Source of the DNA: Candidatus Methylomirabilota bacterium
GTDB lineage: Bacteria; Methylomirabilota; Methylomirabilia; Methylomirabilales; 2-02-FULL-66-22
Direction of reading: 5' to 3'
Length of the DNA stretch: 14,310 nucleotides
NCBI GenBank assembly: GCA_016208645.1
Contig: JACQXP010000064.1
Location: 1-14,310 of the forward strand
In this document: positions 6,389-12,527 of the stretch, one piece after another
Position numbering within the stretch: the first letter of the stretch is position 1
Layout of the letters: every line of letters begins with the position of its first letter
The notes under the pieces: model-generated
The model's input: the letters and a program-made list of their open reading frames with translations, nothing else
Database searches by the model: none
Told to the model about the DNA's origin: nothing
Program-made: the position numbers and the translations under genes

Positions 6389-6859
6389 ATGGCCATGGTG
6401 AAGCGGTTGCAAGAGCTTCTGGATTCCAGTGGGGTCAAGTACGAGGTGTCTACCCACCGGGAGGCGTACACCAGCCAGGAGATCGCCGCGGCCTGCCACG
6501 TGTCCGGCAAGGCCATGGCCAAGGTGGTCATGGTCAAGCGAGGCACGGGGTTCGTGATGGCCGTCCTGCCGGCCGCATGCAAGGTGGGCGTGGATCGCCT
6601 CGAAAAGATCTTCGGCACTTCCGGCATCACCATCGCGCGCGAGCACGAGTTTGCCGGGCTGTTCCCCGACTGCGACACGGGGGCGATGCCGGCCTTCGGC
6701 AATCTGTACGGGCTGGAGGTGTACGTGGACGAGGAGCTGGCCAAGTGCCCGCAGATCACGTTCCAGGCGGGAAATCACCACGAGCTGGTGAGCATGAGCT
6801 ACGCCGACTTCAGCCGCCTGGTGCAGCCCAAGGTGGCCGAGTTCTGTTCCCACGCGTGA
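6389..6859 (+). CDS. YbaK/EbsC-type aminoacyl-tRNA deacylase
   Basis: The 156-residue single-domain protein belongs to the YbaK/ProX/EbsC family, whose members hydrolyse misacylated tRNAs in trans as a proofreading step. Visible family features are the N-terminal segment VKYEVSTHREAYTSQEIA, the conserved GKAMAKVVMVK strand with the lysine that orients the tRNA end, VLPAACKVGVDRL, a glycine-rich GAMPAFGNLYGLEVYVD segment, and QITFQAGNHHELVSMSYADF near the end. Length is typical. ATG 6389 has GGGGGAGG about 7 bp upstream. It appears to be transcribed alone from the promoter at 6187 and ends before a terminator at 6967-6996. Whether it is specific for Cys-tRNAPro, Ala-tRNAPro or another substrate cannot be told from sequence. 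Confidence 0.85.
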   Translation: MAMVKRLQELLDSSGVKYEVSTHREAYTSQEIAAACHVSGKAMAKVVMVKRGTGFVMAVLPAACKVGVDRLEKIFGTSGITIAREHEFAGLFPDCDTGAMPAFGNLYGLEVYVDEELAKCPQITFQAGNHHELVSMSYADFSRLVQPKVAEFCSHA

Positions 6860-6893
6860 GCGGCCGCGCGATCCGCTATCTCAAGCCAAGCCC

Positions 6894-6946
6894 AGAGAAG
6901 GCGGTGGCAGTCTTGCCGCATCCTACGAATCTCCACCACCTTCTCT
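6894..6946. repeat. Long near-perfect inverted repeat downstream of the deacylase gene
   Basis: AGAGAAGGCGGTGG (6894-6907) and CCACCACCTTCTCT (6933-6946) pair over 14 bp with one mismatch. The 25-nt loop begins with a small extra hairpin, GGCA/TGCC. As RNA this would be a stable stem shortly after the deacylase stop and 20 bp before the terminator hairpin. It could be a 3'-UTR stabiliser or the body of a small RNA ending at the terminator. I recognise no known RNA family. Confidence 0.55.
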
Positions 6947-6966
6947 CCGCATGCCTGCCCAGGAAC

Positions 6967-6996
6967 ACCACGGCCTGCAGCCCGGCCGTGGTTTTC
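6967..6996 (+). terminator. Rho-independent terminator
   Basis: ACCACGGCC (6967-6975) and GGCCGTGGT (6984-6992) form a perfect 9-bp GC-rich stem with an 8-nt loop, followed directly by T-rich GTTTTCGTTCTC. It lies about 110 bp after the deacylase stop and 80 bp before the thioesterase start, so it should end the upstream transcript. Confidence 0.8.
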
Positions 6997-7070
6997 GTTC
7001 TCATCATACCGTCCAGTGCGGTCTCCCTTAGGCATTGGCGCCTTAGCGGTTGAAAAGAGGAGGTCTTTGC

Positions 7071-7553
7071 GTGCGCGGAAAACCGGTGAGCGCCTCCAGC
7101 GTAGTCCTGTCGCGGGTCATGCATCCGAACGATGCCAGCTACATGGGGACGGTGCACGGCGGGGTCATCCTGCGCATGCTGGACGAGGCCGGCGGCATGG
7201 CCGCCGTCCGCCTTGCCCGGAAGCCGGTGGTCACCGCGGCCATAGACAGCATGAGTTTCCTGGCCCCCGTGTATGTGGGGAACCTGGTGACGGCCAAGGC
7301 ATCCGTCAACAGCGTGGGCAAGACCTCCATGGAGGTGGGGGTGCGGGTCGAGGCGGAAGACCTCCTCACCGGCAAGGTGGTCCACACCGCGTCCGCCTAC
7401 CTCGTGTATGTGGCGGTGAGCCAGCGCGGGAGGTCCATCCAGGTTCCACCGCTCGTCCCCGTGACTGCGGACGATCGGCGGCGGATGGCCGCGGCCGAGC
7501 TCCGGCGCAAGGAGCGCGCCGCCCGCCGCATGGCCGGTCGCACGGGCCAGTAA
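7071..7553 (+). CDS. Acyl-CoA thioesterase, hotdog fold (YciA/BACH type)
   Basis: The 160-residue protein is a hotdog-fold acyl-CoA hydrolase expected to split cytoplasmic acyl-CoA to free acid and CoA. The signature lies at residues 18-46: HPNDASYMGTVHGGVILRML, then DEAGGMAAV, with HGG at 29-31 and the likely catalytic acid at D38. SMSFLAPVYVGNLVTAKASV is the conserved second strand. The C-terminal tail is unusually rich in Arg, Ala and Lys (about residues 135-160) and probably extends beyond the fold. GTG 7071 is chosen because GAGGAGG (7057-7063) ends 7 bp upstream; a TTG at 7050 would place that ribosome site inside the gene. It follows a terminator and may have its own promoter, which I could not identify. 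Confidence 0.87.
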   Translation: MRGKPVSASSVVLSRVMHPNDASYMGTVHGGVILRMLDEAGGMAAVRLARKPVVTAAIDSMSFLAPVYVGNLVTAKASVNSVGKTSMEVGVRVEAEDLLTGKVVHTASAYLVYVAVSQRGRSIQVPPLVPVTADDRRRMAAAELRRKERAARRMAGRTGQ

Positions 7554-7591
7554 GGCGCACCGGACAATCTCCCCGGCGACGGCCCGCCGGC

Positions 7592-7621
7592 TGGACGCCG
7601 TCCGGCCTGAGTTGGTATGAT
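7592..7621 (+). promoter_or_regulatory. Candidate extended -10 promoter for apgM
   Basis: TATGAT (7616-7621) matches five of six bases of the -10 consensus and is preceded by TG plus one base (7613-7615), the extended -10 arrangement. A partial -35, TGGACG (7592-7597), lies 18 bp upstream. The start near 7628 gives a leader of about 125 nt containing the palindromic array at 7651-7723. Confidence 0.5.
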
Positions 7622-7650
7622 GCCCGCCCGCACGGGCTGGGCGGTTTGAA

Positions 7651-7723
7651 AGCCGGGAGGCTGGGACGCTTGGAGGCGAAACGGCTGGAAGCTCCCGGCT
7701 TCCTGGCCTCCGAGCCGCCAAGC
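7651..7723. repeat. Palindromic short-word array upstream of apgM
   Basis: The spacer is built from GGCTTGGA-like words. The outer arm GCTTGGAGGC (from 7668) pairs imperfectly with the segment ending GCCGCCAAGC at 7723. The centre is a perfect 6-bp hairpin, GGAAGC (7687-7692) and GCTTCC (7698-7703), with loop TCCCG. The periodicity is less regular than in the other arrays. A long open frame runs through it into apgM, but it codes only repetitive Leu, Gly, Arg and Glu. Confidence 0.75.
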
Positions 7724-7753
7724 GAATTTCTGCAGTTGACAGGAGGCTTTCCG

Positions 7754-8959
7754 ATGGTGTCCCTCGACGACCTGAAGGCCCTGTCCCGCCCCGCCCAGAC
7801 CAAGATCGTCCTCTTGGTGCTGGACGGCCTGGGCGGCCTGTCCCGCGCCGGCGACGGCAAGACGGAGCTGGACGCGGCCCGCACCCCCAACCTGGATAGG
7901 CTGGCGGCACAGGGCAACCTGGGCCTGGCCGATCCCGTCGCGCCCGGCATCACGCCGGGCAGCGGGCCGGGTCATCTCGGCCTCTTCGGATACGACCCCC
8001 TCCGGTACCGGATCGGACGCGGCGTCCTGGAAGCGGTCGGGATTGACCTGGAGATGACGGAGCGCGACCTGGCGGCGCGCGGCAATTTCTGCACCGTGGA
8101 TGCCAAGGGCCTCATCACCGACCGCCGCGCCGGACGCATTCCCACGGAGCGCTGCGCCAGCCTCACCCCACTCCTGGAGAAGATCGGGATCCCGGGGGTG
8201 GAGCTGATCGTGCGACCGGTACGGGAACATCGCTTCGTCGTGCTCTTCCGTGGGGATGGCGTGGAGGAGGGCCTGTCCGAGACGGATCCGCAGGAGATCG
8301 GGAAGCCGCCACTGCCGGTGCAGGCCGAGGCCCCGCAGGCCAAGAAGGCGGCCGACATCGCCAACCGGTTCGTCGCCGAGGCCCGGCGGGTGCTGGCGGC
8401 CGAGCATCCGGCCAACATGGTCCTGCTCCGCGGGTTTTCCAAGTACCCCCGGCTGCCGAAGCTCACCGAGATCTACGGCGTCCGGGCGGCCGTCATCGCC
8501 GTGTATCCCATGTACCGGGGCCTGGCCAAGCTGGCGGGGATGCAGGCGGTGAAGACCGGGGACACGGTGGCCGACGAGTTCGCCACCCTGGAATCCGTGT
8601 TTGGCGACTTCGATTTCTTCTTCCTTCACGTCAAGAAGACCGACAGCGCCGGCGAGGACGGGAACTTCGACAAGAAGGTGTCCATCATCGAGGAGGTGGA
8701 CGCCGAGATCCCGCGACTCCTGGCGCTCGCACCCGACGTCCTCGTCGTGACGGGCGATCATTCCACGCCGGCGACCTTCAAGGCGCACAGTTGGCACCCG
8801 GTCCCCGTGCTGCTCTGGTCCAAGTGGTGCCGGCCGGACGGCGCCGCGCGGTTCACGGAGCGGGAGTGCCGGTACGGGAATATCGGCCACATCCGCGCGG
8901 CCGAGCTGATGCCGCTGGTCATGGCGCACGCGGAGCGCCTGACCAAGTTCGGCGCCTAA
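7754..8959 (+). CDS. apgM: 2,3-bisphosphoglycerate-independent phosphoglycerate mutase, archaeal type
   Basis: The 401-residue enzyme should interconvert 3- and 2-phosphoglycerate in glycolysis/gluconeogenesis. It belongs to the alkaline phosphatase superfamily and to the ApgM branch found in archaea and some bacteria, shorter than the about 510-residue GpmI. The first metal ligand is D24 (LVLDGLGG), and the phosphorylated Ser is S70 in TPGSGPGHLGLFGYDP. KKTDSAGEDGNFDKK near residue 295 and VVTGDHSTP near 333 give further metal ligands, and SWHPVPVLLWS follows as in the family. ATG 7754 has AGGAGG 7 bp upstream. It appears to be a single-gene unit with its own promoter. Confidence 0.93.
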   Translation: MVSLDDLKALSRPAQTKIVLLVLDGLGGLSRAGDGKTELDAARTPNLDRLAAQGNLGLADPVAPGITPGSGPGHLGLFGYDPLRYRIGRGVLEAVGIDLEMTERDLAARGNFCTVDAKGLITDRRAGRIPTERCASLTPLLEKIGIPGVELIVRPVREHRFVVLFRGDGVEEGLSETDPQEIGKPPLPVQAEAPQAKKAADIANRFVAEARRVLAAEHPANMVLLRGFSKYPRLPKLTEIYGVRAAVIAVYPMYRGLAKLAGMQAVKTGDTVADEFATLESVFGDFDFFFLHVKKTDSAGEDGNFDKKVSIIEEVDAEIPRLLALAPDVLVVTGDHSTPATFKAHSWHPVPVLLWSKWCRPDGAARFTERECRYGNIGHIRAAELMPLVMAHAERLTKFGA

Positions 8960-8963
8960 CGAT

Positions 8964-8998
8964 TTCGGATGTCGGATTTCGAATTTCGGATTGCCGAT
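8964..8998. repeat. Tandem TTCGGAT heptad array
   Basis: Five consecutive heptads follow the apgM stop: TTCGGAT, GTCGGAT, TTCGAAT, TTCGGAT and TGCCGAT. The central TTCGAAT is self-complementary, so the array is also weakly palindromic. It fills about half of the spacer before the metallophosphoesterase gene. Confidence 0.85.
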
Positions 8999-9041
8999 CC
9001 CCTATCGCCGGCGGTGATCCGGAGATCTGATCGGTGAAGTC

Positions 9042-9614
9042 ATGGCGCTGCGGGTGCTGGCGGTCGCGGACATTCACGGCCACCGGTCACTCCTCCGGGT
9101 GATCCAGCAGGAGGTGACCCGGCACACCCCGGATGTCACCATTGTGGCCGGAGACCTGACGAACTACGGGGATGCGGCAGAGATCCAGCGGGTGCTGGAT
9201 GCCATCCCGGGTCGGGTCCTGGCGATTCCGGGAAACCTGGACCTGCGCCGGGCGTTCGAGGCGGGCATCGCCAAGAGTCACGCTGAAAGCGTGGCCGGGA
9301 AGCAGATCGAGATTCAGGGGGTGAGGATTGCCGGCCTGTTCGATCAACTGAGCGCGTGCGAGATGCTGGTGCTCCACGAACCTCCAGTGGGCCTCCTGGA
9401 CGACGTGGGCAGGGGACGGCATATCGGCTTTCCCGAGCATTTCAGAGCGCTGGATCGGCTCCGGCCCGCGGTCCTGCTCTGCGGTCACTGCCACGAATCG
9501 CCCGGCGTGGTGACCTACGGTGGCACCACCGTGGTCAATTGCACCCTCGGCAGCGGCGGCCACGGCGCCCTGGTGGAACTGGATGGCGACCTGGTAGCTG
9601 CCCGGCTGCTTTAG
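9042..9614 (+). CDS. Small calcineurin-type metallophosphoesterase
   Basis: The 190-residue protein is one metallophosphoesterase domain with its metal ligands in order: D10/H12 (ADIHGH), D38 (GDLTNYG), N65 in PGNLD, H112 (LHEPP) and H149/H151 (CGHCH). The usual GNHD is GNLD, so the His that commonly acts as proton donor is Leu66. In related small phosphoesterases this position is often Cys, so the enzyme may still act on phosphodiesters, perhaps slowly or on a different substrate. There is no signal peptide. ATG 9042 has only a weak ribosome site (GGTGAAG close by, GGAG further off), but the domain starts at once. The substrate is unknown. Confidence 0.85.
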   Translation: MALRVLAVADIHGHRSLLRVIQQEVTRHTPDVTIVAGDLTNYGDAAEIQRVLDAIPGRVLAIPGNLDLRRAFEAGIAKSHAESVAGKQIEIQGVRIAGLFDQLSACEMLVLHEPPVGLLDDVGRGRHIGFPEHFRALDRLRPAVLLCGHCHESPGVVTYGGTTVVNCTLGSGGHGALVELDGDLVAARLL

Positions 9615-9621
9615 ACACCCA

Positions 9622-9640
9622 GGGAATGACCAAATCCCAA
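9622..9640. repeat. 19-bp inverted copy of the word set at 277-295
   Basis: The bases 9622-9640 are the exact inverse complement of 277-295, which reads TTGGGATTTGGTCATTCCC. This is a partial copy of the TGGTCAT/CCAATGA heptad family lying between the phosphoesterase stop and the SDR gene. It contains an ATG at 9626 that is in frame with the SDR and would add MTKSQGF to its N-terminus. Confidence 0.85.
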
Positions 9641-9646
9641 GGTTTC

Positions 9647-10450
9647 ATGCGCGACGCGCTGAAGGATCGGGTGGCCGTGATCACCGGCGCCTCCAGCGGG
9701 ATCGGGCGGGCTGCGGCGCTGGCCTTTGCGCGGGAGGGGGTGCGAGTCATCCTGGGTGCCCGTCGAACGGATCGCCTGCAGGAAACGGTCGAGGCAATCC
9801 GAAGTGCGGGCGGCACGGCGCGTTCCCTCCAGACCGACGTGACCCGGCCGGCAGAAGTCACACGACTGGTACGAGAGGCAGTCACGGCCTTCGGCCGGCT
9901 GGATATCCTGGTCAACAATGCGGGACTCGGGTATTTCGGCCGCCTGGAATCCATGCCCATAGACGAAGCTCGGCACCTCTTCGAGGTGAACGTCATGGGC
10001 ACGCTCTATGGGATCCAGGCCGCCGTGCCGATCATGCGGTCGCAGCAGTCGGGACACATCATCAATGTTGCGTCAGTGGTGGGGAAGCGGGCCACCCCAG
10101 GCAGCGGGGTCTATTCCGCCACGAAGTTCGCCCAGGTGGGACTCTCCGAATCGCTGCGGCTGGAAGTCGCCGACGCGGGCATTCACGTGAGCGTGATCTG
10201 TCCGGTCTCGACCATGACCGAGTTCTTCGAGGTCGCGGCGTCGCGCTCGCCGCTGAAATTCGACCCCACCGGCCCGACGTATACCCCAGAGCAGGTGGCG
10301 GAAGTCATCGTGCGGTGCGCTCGTCGGCCCCGCACCGAGGTCATCGTCTACCCACCGGCGCGCCTGATGGTGATCCTGAATGCCGTGTCCCCCTGGCTGA
10401 TGGATCGGGTGCTGGCAACGTACTGGAAGAAGATCCGTCCTGGCCTGTAA
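9647..10450 (+). CDS. Short-chain dehydrogenase/reductase (SDR)
   Basis: The 267-residue classical SDR is an NAD(P)-dependent oxidoreductase of unknown substrate. TGASSGIG (13-20) binds the cofactor, followed by GARRTDRL; the basic residues after strand 2 favour NADP. DVTRP and NNAG (90-93) are in place, and the catalytic set is S143, Y156 and K160 (YSATK). The C-terminal region has a hydrophobic end (PPARLMVILNAVSPWLMDRVLATYW, shown as in the sequence) that could touch the membrane. ATG 9647 is preferred: it starts seven residues before the first strand, with AAGG just upstream, while the in-frame ATG 9626 is inside a dispersed repeat and has no ribosome site at proper distance. Confidence 0.9.
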   Translation: MRDALKDRVAVITGASSGIGRAAALAFAREGVRVILGARRTDRLQETVEAIRSAGGTARSLQTDVTRPAEVTRLVREAVTAFGRLDILVNNAGLGYFGRLESMPIDEARHLFEVNVMGTLYGIQAAVPIMRSQQSGHIINVASVVGKRATPGSGVYSATKFAQVGLSESLRLEVADAGIHVSVICPVSTMTEFFEVAASRSPLKFDPTGPTYTPEQVAEVIVRCARRPRTEVIVYPPARLMVILNAVSPWLMDRVLATYWKKIRPGL

Positions 10451-10511
10451 ATGGACCGCCCTGGGGGGAGGCATTCGCCTCGGGGCGTGTCAGGTGCGGA
10501 GGGGAGGATCC

Positions 10512-11084
10512 ATGGTGACAGAGGGCGGTGTCAGGGGCTGGACCTCGGCGACGCTGGAGGAAATCTGGCGGGAGAACACCACAGCCCGCAAGGCACTCCT
10601 CGACGAGGTTCGGGGGTTGTCCGAGGCGCAGCTCGCGTTTCAGCCTGCGCCGGGCAGGTGGTCCATCGGGGAGATCCTGGATCACCTGTGTCTGGCGGAG
10701 CGGAGTATCACGCGAGTCGTCTCCAAGATCCTCCAGCAGGCGGCTGGCCGCGGCCTGATCGGTGAACCTGGGAGCATGGACGTGCCGCCGTATCGGATCG
10801 ACCTGGCGACGTACAACCGGCCGGCCGCGGCACCCCAATCCGTCCGGCCCTCGCCGGAACAGCCCCTGGATCGGCTGTGCTCCGGGCTCCAGGAGAGCCG
10901 GGAGCGCCTGCTGGAGGTGACCGGCCGGGTGGATGGGCGGGTGGTCGGCAACGTCACGATCCGTCATTTCCAGCTCGGCGACTTGCACTTCTATCAGTGG
11001 CTGGCCCTGGAGGGTGCCCACGAGGCGAAGCATCTGGCCCAGATCCGCCAGGCCAAATCGCATCCGGATTTCCCGAAGGACTGA
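10512..11084 (+). CDS. DinB/YfiT-like four-helix metal-binding protein
   Basis: The 190-residue protein matches the DinB/YfiT superfamily: helical bundles with three His ligands, including thiol-dependent transferases and proteins induced by damage or stress. The N-terminal segment EIWRENTTARKALLDEVRGL leads to LAFQPAPGRWSIGEILDHL with H58, and LEGAHEAKHLAQI supplies H170 and H174. The His spacing HEAKH also spells HExxH, but the context is the DinB ligand pair, not a zinc protease. ATG 10512 has GGGGAGG (10501-10507) 4 bp upstream; a GTG at 10494 would place that site inside the gene. It lies 61 bp after the SDR and could be in the same transcript. The substrate is unknown. Confidence 0.8.
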   Translation: MVTEGGVRGWTSATLEEIWRENTTARKALLDEVRGLSEAQLAFQPAPGRWSIGEILDHLCLAERSITRVVSKILQQAAGRGLIGEPGSMDVPPYRIDLATYNRPAAAPQSVRPSPEQPLDRLCSGLQESRERLLEVTGRVDGRVVGNVTIRHFQLGDLHFYQWLALEGAHEAKHLAQIRQAKSHPDFPKD

Positions 11085-11108
11085 GGTTGCGGCGAGACGG
11101 CGAAATCG

Positions 11109-11184
11109 TTCGGGTGTTCGGGGGTTCGAGAGTTCGGTCGTTCGAGAACTACCGAACCACCGAGCGGTCGAACTCCCGAACGTC
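11109..11184. repeat. Palindromic octamer array, TTCGGNNG family, copy 2
   Basis: TTCG begins at 11109, 11117, 11125, 11133 and 11141, an exact 8-bp period. The inverted word CGAA/CGAG begins at 11153, 11161, 11169 and 11177, also spaced by 8. The two arms form an imperfect palindrome of about 31 bp each, with mismatches confined mainly to the three variable bases per unit. It is the second member of the family at 4550-4653 but lacks the central GC hairpin. Confidence 0.85.
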
Positions 11185-11228
11185 GTCTTCCGGAGCGACC
11201 GACCAGGAAATTTCTGAATCGAGAGACG

Positions 11229-11684
11229 ATGCCCGCACCCTTGTCTGCCATCCTCTTTCCGGCGATACCCCGTCGCATCCCGTACGAGCGCGGCATCACC
11301 ATCGCGCTGCGGACTGCGCACCTGATGACGTCCGGGCTCCTCCTGGGGGGACACGCGTTCGACGTTGCTCCCCACCGGCTGATCATTTTCTTGTACCTGA
11401 CCATCGCCAGCGGTGCCGGGATGGTTTTCCTTGAACTGTACTCCTCGTGCCGGTGGATCTACCTGGGCAAGGGGGTCATGGTCAGCCTGAAGGTTGCCCT
11501 GCTCCTGGCGACGGGCATCTGGTGGGAGCAGCGAGTGGTGTTCCTCTTGCTCGTGGTGCTGGTCGGCTCCGTCGGATCACACATGCCGGCCCGGTTTCGC
11601 TATTACTCGTTCATTCACGGGCGCGTCATTTCCGACCCAGGCAGGGTTCCAATCGGCGCGCCGGTGTCAACCTGGCGCCAGTGA
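11229..11684 (+). CDS. Uncharacterised four-helix membrane protein
   Basis: The 151-residue protein has four likely membrane segments at about residues 22-44, 49-71, 77-97 and 101-119. After the last helix comes a conserved-looking motif, GSHMPARFRYYSF, then a short polar tail. I do not recognise a named family. The His in the first loop (GGHAF) and the SHMP motif could be functional. Only a weak ribosome site (GAGAG, 4 bp upstream) supports ATG 11229, but the frame begins with a short hydrophobic stretch followed by an amphipathic basic segment, as in small inner-membrane proteins. It lies after the octamer array and 69 bp before endonuclease V; co-transcription is possible. Confidence 0.7.
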   Translation: MPAPLSAILFPAIPRRIPYERGITIALRTAHLMTSGLLLGGHAFDVAPHRLIIFLYLTIASGAGMVFLELYSSCRWIYLGKGVMVSLKVALLLATGIWWEQRVVFLLLVVLVGSVGSHMPARFRYYSFIHGRVISDPGRVPIGAPVSTWRQ

Positions 11685-11753
11685 GGTCGCGGCTGCGGAC
11701 AGGTTCTCTGCCGGTTCGGAAGCACCCGGGATGCCATTCTTGAAAGGGGCCGC

Positions 11754-12464
11754 GTGGAGTACCGGCGGCTGCATGGCTGGGACGTCACACCGCAGGAGGC
11801 CATCCGCATCCAGCGGGACCTCCGCGCCCGGCTCGTCGCCCGCGATGATGGCCAGCCGGACTTTCACACCATCGGGGCCATGGACGTTTCCTACGACAAG
11901 CGGTCGCCGTGGCTGTTCGCGGCCATCGCGGTCATGCGCCTGCCGGGGTTCCAGCTCGTCGAGACGGCCGGTGTCCGGGCGCGGGCCATGTTCCCCTACG
12001 TGCCGGGCCTCCTGTCCTTCCGGGAGTCCCCGGCCGGTCTGGAGGCGTGGGAGAAACTCCGCACCCGGCCCGACTGCCTGATCTGCGATGGTCACGGGAT
12101 TGCCCATCCTCGTCGGTTCGGGTTTGCCTGCCACTTCGGCTTGCTGGTGAACCTACCGACTCTCGGGTTCGCCAAGAGCGTCCTGGTGGGGAATTTCGAA
12201 TCCCCTGGCCAGACGCGGGGAAGCGTGAGCGACCTGGTTGACGCGGGTGAGGTCATCGGCGCGGCGGTCCGGACCCGGGAGGGCGCGGCACCCGTGTTCG
12301 TCTCCGTCGGCTACCGGATCAGCCTGGCCACGGCCGTCTCGACCATCCTGGCGTGCGCATCCGGATACCGGATTCCGGAACCGGTGCGCCGGGCCCACGC
12401 CCTGGTGAATCGCCTGCGCGAAGCGGGGACGGAGCCCCCGAGCACAGGCAGCCTGTTCGAGTAG
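11754..12464 (+). CDS. nfi: Endonuclease V (deoxyinosine 3' endonuclease)
   Basis: The 236-residue protein is endonuclease V, which nicks DNA one phosphodiester 3' of deoxyinosine and starts repair of deaminated adenine. The catalytic acids are D44 (GAMDVSY), E91 (PYVPGLLSFRESP) and D112 (CDGHGIAHPRRFG). The wedge PYVP (81-84) separates the strands at the lesion, and K141 in GFAKS is the conserved lysine. GEVIGAAVRTREG.APVFVSVGYRISL and a RIPEPVRRAHALVN tail complete the family pattern. GTG 11754 follows AAGGGG at about 5 bp. Length is normal (about 220-240). Confidence 0.95.
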   Translation: MEYRRLHGWDVTPQEAIRIQRDLRARLVARDDGQPDFHTIGAMDVSYDKRSPWLFAAIAVMRLPGFQLVETAGVRARAMFPYVPGLLSFRESPAGLEAWEKLRTRPDCLICDGHGIAHPRRFGFACHFGLLVNLPTLGFAKSVLVGNFESPGQTRGSVSDLVDAGEVIGAAVRTREGAAPVFVSVGYRISLATAVSTILACASGYRIPEPVRRAHALVNRLREAGTEPPSTGSLFE

Positions 12465-12527
12465 TGGAGCCGGTGGTCCGCGCGTTTCATCGCGTGTTCC
12501 CCCGTTGATTCGCCGGAGGAGGATGGA

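Noticed and set aside
6183..6401. Small + strand ORF with PRAESREPRA repeats before the deacylase gene
   Set aside because: The repeated residues are only the translation of the GAGCCGA array, and the frame overlaps the real start with no ribosome site of its own.
7397..8929. 510-codon open frame on the - strand opposite apgM
   Set aside because: ApgM is certain on the + strand; the opposite frame shows no domain and is rich in Arg, Gly, Asp and His, as a codon shadow would be.
11020..11034. HExxH zinc-protease motif (HEAKH) in the DinB-like protein
   Set aside because: It coincides with the usual His pair of the DinB/YfiT metal site; the rest of the protein is a DinB-type helical bundle.
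12523..12525. ATG as start of the alpha/beta hydrolase
   Set aside because: It is in another frame from the hydrolase and too close to the ribosome site; GTG 12528 fits both.
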